64,000 nt of DNA from Blattamonas nauphoetae. Taxonomy: Eukaryota; Preaxostyla; Oxymonadida. Below the pieces are notes generated by a model. The model did not search any database, was not told the DNA's origin, and saw only the letters and a list, made by a program, of their open reading frames with translations. Position numbers and translations under genes: made by a program. This document shows, in pieces, positions 60,692-64,000 of this stretch. The DNA lies in the NCBI GenBank assembly GCA_033064195.1, contig JARBJD010000271.1:1-64000 (forward strand). The letters run 5' to 3'. Positions within the stretch are counted from its first letter, which is position 1, and each line of letters begins with the position of its first letter.

Positions 60692-62307
60692 CTCTCTTGT
60701 CTCGATCTTCTCAGCATTGACGATGTCTTGCGAGATTCATTCCTCAGATCCGACTCTGGTGCTCTTCTCTGACTCTTTGGAAATCGAAGTCTGTATCTTC
60801 ACTTCATTGCTTCATCTCTCCTTCTTCTATCGTTCTTCCACCATTCCTTTCATTCATTCTTCATCCTTTAACGTCCTCAGCACGTTCATCGTCTAGGGTT
60901 CACATCTTTTCAAAAACTCCATCATTACCCTTCTCTCTCACTCTACGACATTGTCAAACAGTCATTTCTTGTATGTATTCCTTTTTGAACCCATTTCGCT
61001 TCTCCCAACAGCGAAACATCACTCTGATCTAATGATCCACAATGGATGTCTCAAACAAGGTGTTGAAATCTGGCCAAAATAACAAAAACATCACAATCAT
61101 CTCAAAATAAAGAAAAACAATCAACTATTGGATGAATTCAGTCGAAGAGAAGAAGGATCCAGACACCAGATCAAAGCCAGATAATAACGGCAAATAGAAG
61201 TAACCAAAGCGGAAAGATCGAAAGAAGAGAAAGAATCAGATGGAGTTCAAACAGAGGACATGTTCGAAAGAGTGTTTGTGTGTGACACAAGCCAGGACAC
61301 ACTCCACCGAAAAGAACGTTTGCTCTCTTCTCATTTTGATGCACTTTTCTCCTCCCCTCTTCTCTTCGCTCTCCCTACCATCAATAATGTCTCACTTTTC
61401 CTCTCTCATCAGCAAAGATGGTACACTCACGAGTGGTCCGATCGACATTGCCAACGTGAGTTCGGTTCGATGGATATCTGGAAATCGAAGGGTGCCGCTC
61501 GTATCATCATTTGTTCGTTGTATCTTCAATTCGATTCTTCCTTTTTCTATTCTGTTTCCATCCTTCTCATATTCTCATCTTTTCTTCTCCTCGTCCTCTC
61601 TTCCTTCACCCTCCTTTGCTATCTCGCAACGCTCTCCTTCATCATTTAGATCCATTTCTTGCGGTATTCACTCACTCCATCGATGTCCCAAGACACCATG
61701 CTCATGTATTAGTCTCATCGTCTGAATTCGAATCTCACAAGTCTCACCTCTCCAAACAGCAAAGAGTGGATCTATGACTGCCTCCTTCTCACTATGTATG
61801 TGTGACGTTTAGGATGATGTTCAGGATTGTATCAAAAACAAGTTGATAACAAAGTGCACACAACTATCATTCTCAAATGGAGTTTATTTTTTGCATTGGA
61901 TCGATGATCTCTTCGAAATATCAGCAATTATTGTGAATTGAACATGAATTCATTCATTAATGGTTGTTCTCACCCTATTTTCACTTTTTGGGTTCCAGAT
62001 TAGGCGGAAGGTACAACAATTTCAAAGGTCTTGATTCATTCATCCCTCTTTTCCTATTCAATCCCTAATTGACACTTTTCGTCTAATACTTCGATTCATC
62101 ATTGTTCCACTATTGTTCATTCCTAGAATTTCAGGGGAAAGTCAACTGATTCAAATAATGATGACGATATGGTGAGTGAGTGGACATCAAGGACAACGGA
62201 AAGAAGATACACAGTAACAATGGGAGAGAGGGAAATTACTGTGAAAAAGGGAAGTAGGACTTGAAAAAGAACAGCAAACAATACAATTTAATGAAGAAAG
62301 CGAATTA
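60692..62307. other. No convincing gene
   Basis: Pyrimidine-rich open frames at 60585-60896 and 61240-61725 on the + strand look like compositional artefacts or worn surface-protein sequence. 61,780-62,300 is A+T-rich and empty. Confidence 0.3.
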
Positions 62308-63319
62308 TAGGGGGTGCATTAATTACGTCCCCTCAGGTTTTCTCGATATATGATGAATGAAGACAATGACCAATACCGATATGAGTCATAAACATCTGTG
62401 ATGCTCAGATTAGTGAACACATTTCACAATGATACTTCTTAATTTACGATTTTCAGCAGAGTTCCTGTTTCAGACACACGAATCCCAATCAACTATCACA
62501 TTATTTTAAGAGGATGTCCATTCTACGGATTCAAATACATGAAAAAGACACAAATTGTTGAAGAATAAACAAATATCTTCCCATTGGAAGGTAAGTGGAG
62601 GATCCACACCACCGTCAACAACACAGATTCCCATATGTCTATCCACATCTCCATTCCGAAAGACACTCTCAAAACATGCTTCAAAGATGATTAAAGTCAA
62701 TGACAGTCGATTTCAACGAAACCATGCATCTTTTCGTTCGCTTCATCAATCGATCCTCTCGAAAGAGGTATTGCGATTTTCATTTCTCAAAATCAGTTTT
62801 CGTTTCTGGAAATAGGGGAAGAAATACACGTTTCCTCAACATGTGGAATTTTCAACCATGGTTAGAGTTTTCACTGACTTCTTCGTGGATCTTGAAAGTG
62901 ATTCGATTCAAGTCTCATTTTGAACATTTTTACGTCTTTCTAAGATTATAAGAAGATGACATAAGTGATATCGGTGATAAAACTCAACTTTCATACCTTC
63001 CAATGAAAAACGAATGACTTTTCATTTTTCCACCACACATGTGAATGAGGCTCTTATTTTACATTTTTAGAACACTGCACGATAAAAGAGTTGAAAAGAA
63101 CTCTGATAATGAAATGATTTCTGGAAGTGTTTCTCATAGCTGAAAATATTCGTCAATCACCATCAGAAATGAGTGAATTGAGAGATCTATCACACAAAAT
63201 ATCGAAAATTTGAACAGAAACATGACTTACCAATGTTTAAGACATTCACGAAAAATCCAGTAATGTTAACTTAACAGATATTGAAAAAACCTGAGGGGAC
63301 GTATTTAATGCACCCCCTA
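62308..63319. mobile_element. TIR element of 1,012 bp with TA duplication
   Basis: The ends are TAGGGGGTGCATTAATTACG on the left and TAGGGGGTGCATTAAATACG inverted on the right, continuing TCCCCTCAGG. TIRs are about 33 bases with one mismatch. TA lies on both sides (62306-62307, 63320-63321). No transposase. The TA duplication is compatible with the Tc1/mariner group. Confidence 0.85.
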
Positions 63320-63870
63320 TAGACTGGACGAGGATCAGCGACTAAGAGAGGGAGACAGCACAGGAAATGTATGAACAAGAAAGTTTGGACATAATAAAAG
63401 ATCCTCCTGAAAACGTGATGGAAGAAGTGAAAAAAGAAGATGCTAGACCACAAATGTTGAGGGACAGCATTGGGAGACGACAAGGGAGGAGGGACAGCAT
63501 TGGGAGACGATAAGGGAACGGAAATGGAGGAGATGCTGGCATGAGGAGCTTTTAAGCTCCGATGACAGACTTGTCAGAAAAGAAGAAAACGAGAAACTGT
63601 CTCTCGAAGCGAATACACTCATCTTCTTCATTCGACTGACGACAAGAGAAGACGGGGAAGAGAGAGAAGGATGGAGGGAGAAATCGATTAAAGAGTGTAT
63701 TCATGTCCGTGATCGACGACGATACTATCAGGAAGACAGGAGAAACAATCTCTATTGGAGTTGGTCGACTGGTGCTGGCAGATGTAGTCGGAGATTTGAC
63801 GACTGGAATCGTGAGCGGGACGATTGGCTGTTCAAAGAGGTATGGATCAAATTCAACGAGATAGGGTGAT
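63320..63870 (-). pseudogene. Possible surface-protein fragment
   Basis: The - strand frame from 63,870 to 63,552 reads 'FDPYLFEQPIVPLTIPVV' and 'PTPIEIVSPVFLIVSSSIT', which resemble beta-helix strands. It is cut by the element starting at 63872. A 28-base direct repeat (GAGGGACAGCATTGGGAGAC...) is present twice at 63,460-63,516. Confidence 0.3.
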
Positions 63871-63871
63871 A

Positions 63872-64000
63872 GTACCCGGATAAACCCGTTAAGTCGGATA
63901 AACCCGTTACCAACATACCCCACTTCACATTGATCCTTTTATTCTGACGACTGATATGTTCTGTGGAAAAGAAAGTAATCGGTGGAATTCTGAAATGATT
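63872..64000. mobile_element. Small TIR element with doublet ends (copy 2, cut by window end)
   Basis: It begins with GTACC and the same two 18-bp units as 27176-27647, and the next 90 bases match that copy closely. TA precedes it (63870-63871). Its right end is beyond the window. Confidence 0.8.

Noticed and set aside
1-64000. CRISPR arrays, rRNA genes and telomere repeats
   Set aside because: No regularly spaced identical repeats with unique spacers, no rRNA-like sequence and no telomeric tandem repeat were seen.

Overview
This is a stretch of a protist nuclear genome. The genes are split by very short GT...AG introns. The host proteins include a Na+/Ca2+ exchanger, pectin-lyase-fold surface proteins with a transmembrane helix and a kinase-like tail, leucine-rich-repeat proteins and an expanded family of 336-residue proteins. 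From memory, this mix fits an oxymonad (Preaxostyla) such as Blattamonas. That placement is inference, because no rRNA or other marker gene lies in the window.

Layout. About 1-10,140 is the right-hand part of an A+T-rich virus-like element. It carries two tandem paralogous capsid-like regions, two small membrane-active-looking proteins and an S74-type self-cleaving fibre protein. A common T-rich box precedes the genes, in one version on the + strand and another on the - strand. The element is mostly open, with a few breaks in the capsid region, and its left end lies outside the window. From 11,116 to 25,800 there is an array of the 336-residue family, with the exchanger gene inside it. The same array, in the same internal order (family gene, spacer module, family gene, LRR gene, family gene, 3' module), returns inverted at 41,538-35,786. 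The segment is therefore an inverted duplication with an added tandem unit on the + side. Between the arms (25,800-35,780) lie broken pectin-lyase-type genes shredded by nested DNA transposons.

From 41,540 to 64,000 the sequence is mostly gene relics and transposons: a 40-bp minisatellite, a SPRY-like fragment, a broken multipass membrane protein bracketed by inverted 18-bp doublets, a pectin-lyase/kinase gene cut at both ends by transposon termini, a 4.6-kb hAT element nested in a smaller element, a tyrosine-recombinase gene next to GGACA-rich repeats, and several terminal-inverted-repeat (TIR) elements.

Transposon families with both ends and target-site duplications visible include: 889-bp fold-back elements and a 5.46-kb relative (3-bp duplication); hAT (8 bp); a Mutator-like element (9 bp); a 1.1-kb element carrying a Ras/Rab-like GTPase relic (4 bp); and two TA-type elements. 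One fold-back copy has flanks from two different genes and no duplication, which points to recombination between copies. Apart from the virus-like element, the strongest unusual signals are the inverted array, the conserved 41-45-bp introns, and several unrelated elements whose ends are built from a tandem doublet of an about 18-23-bp unit.
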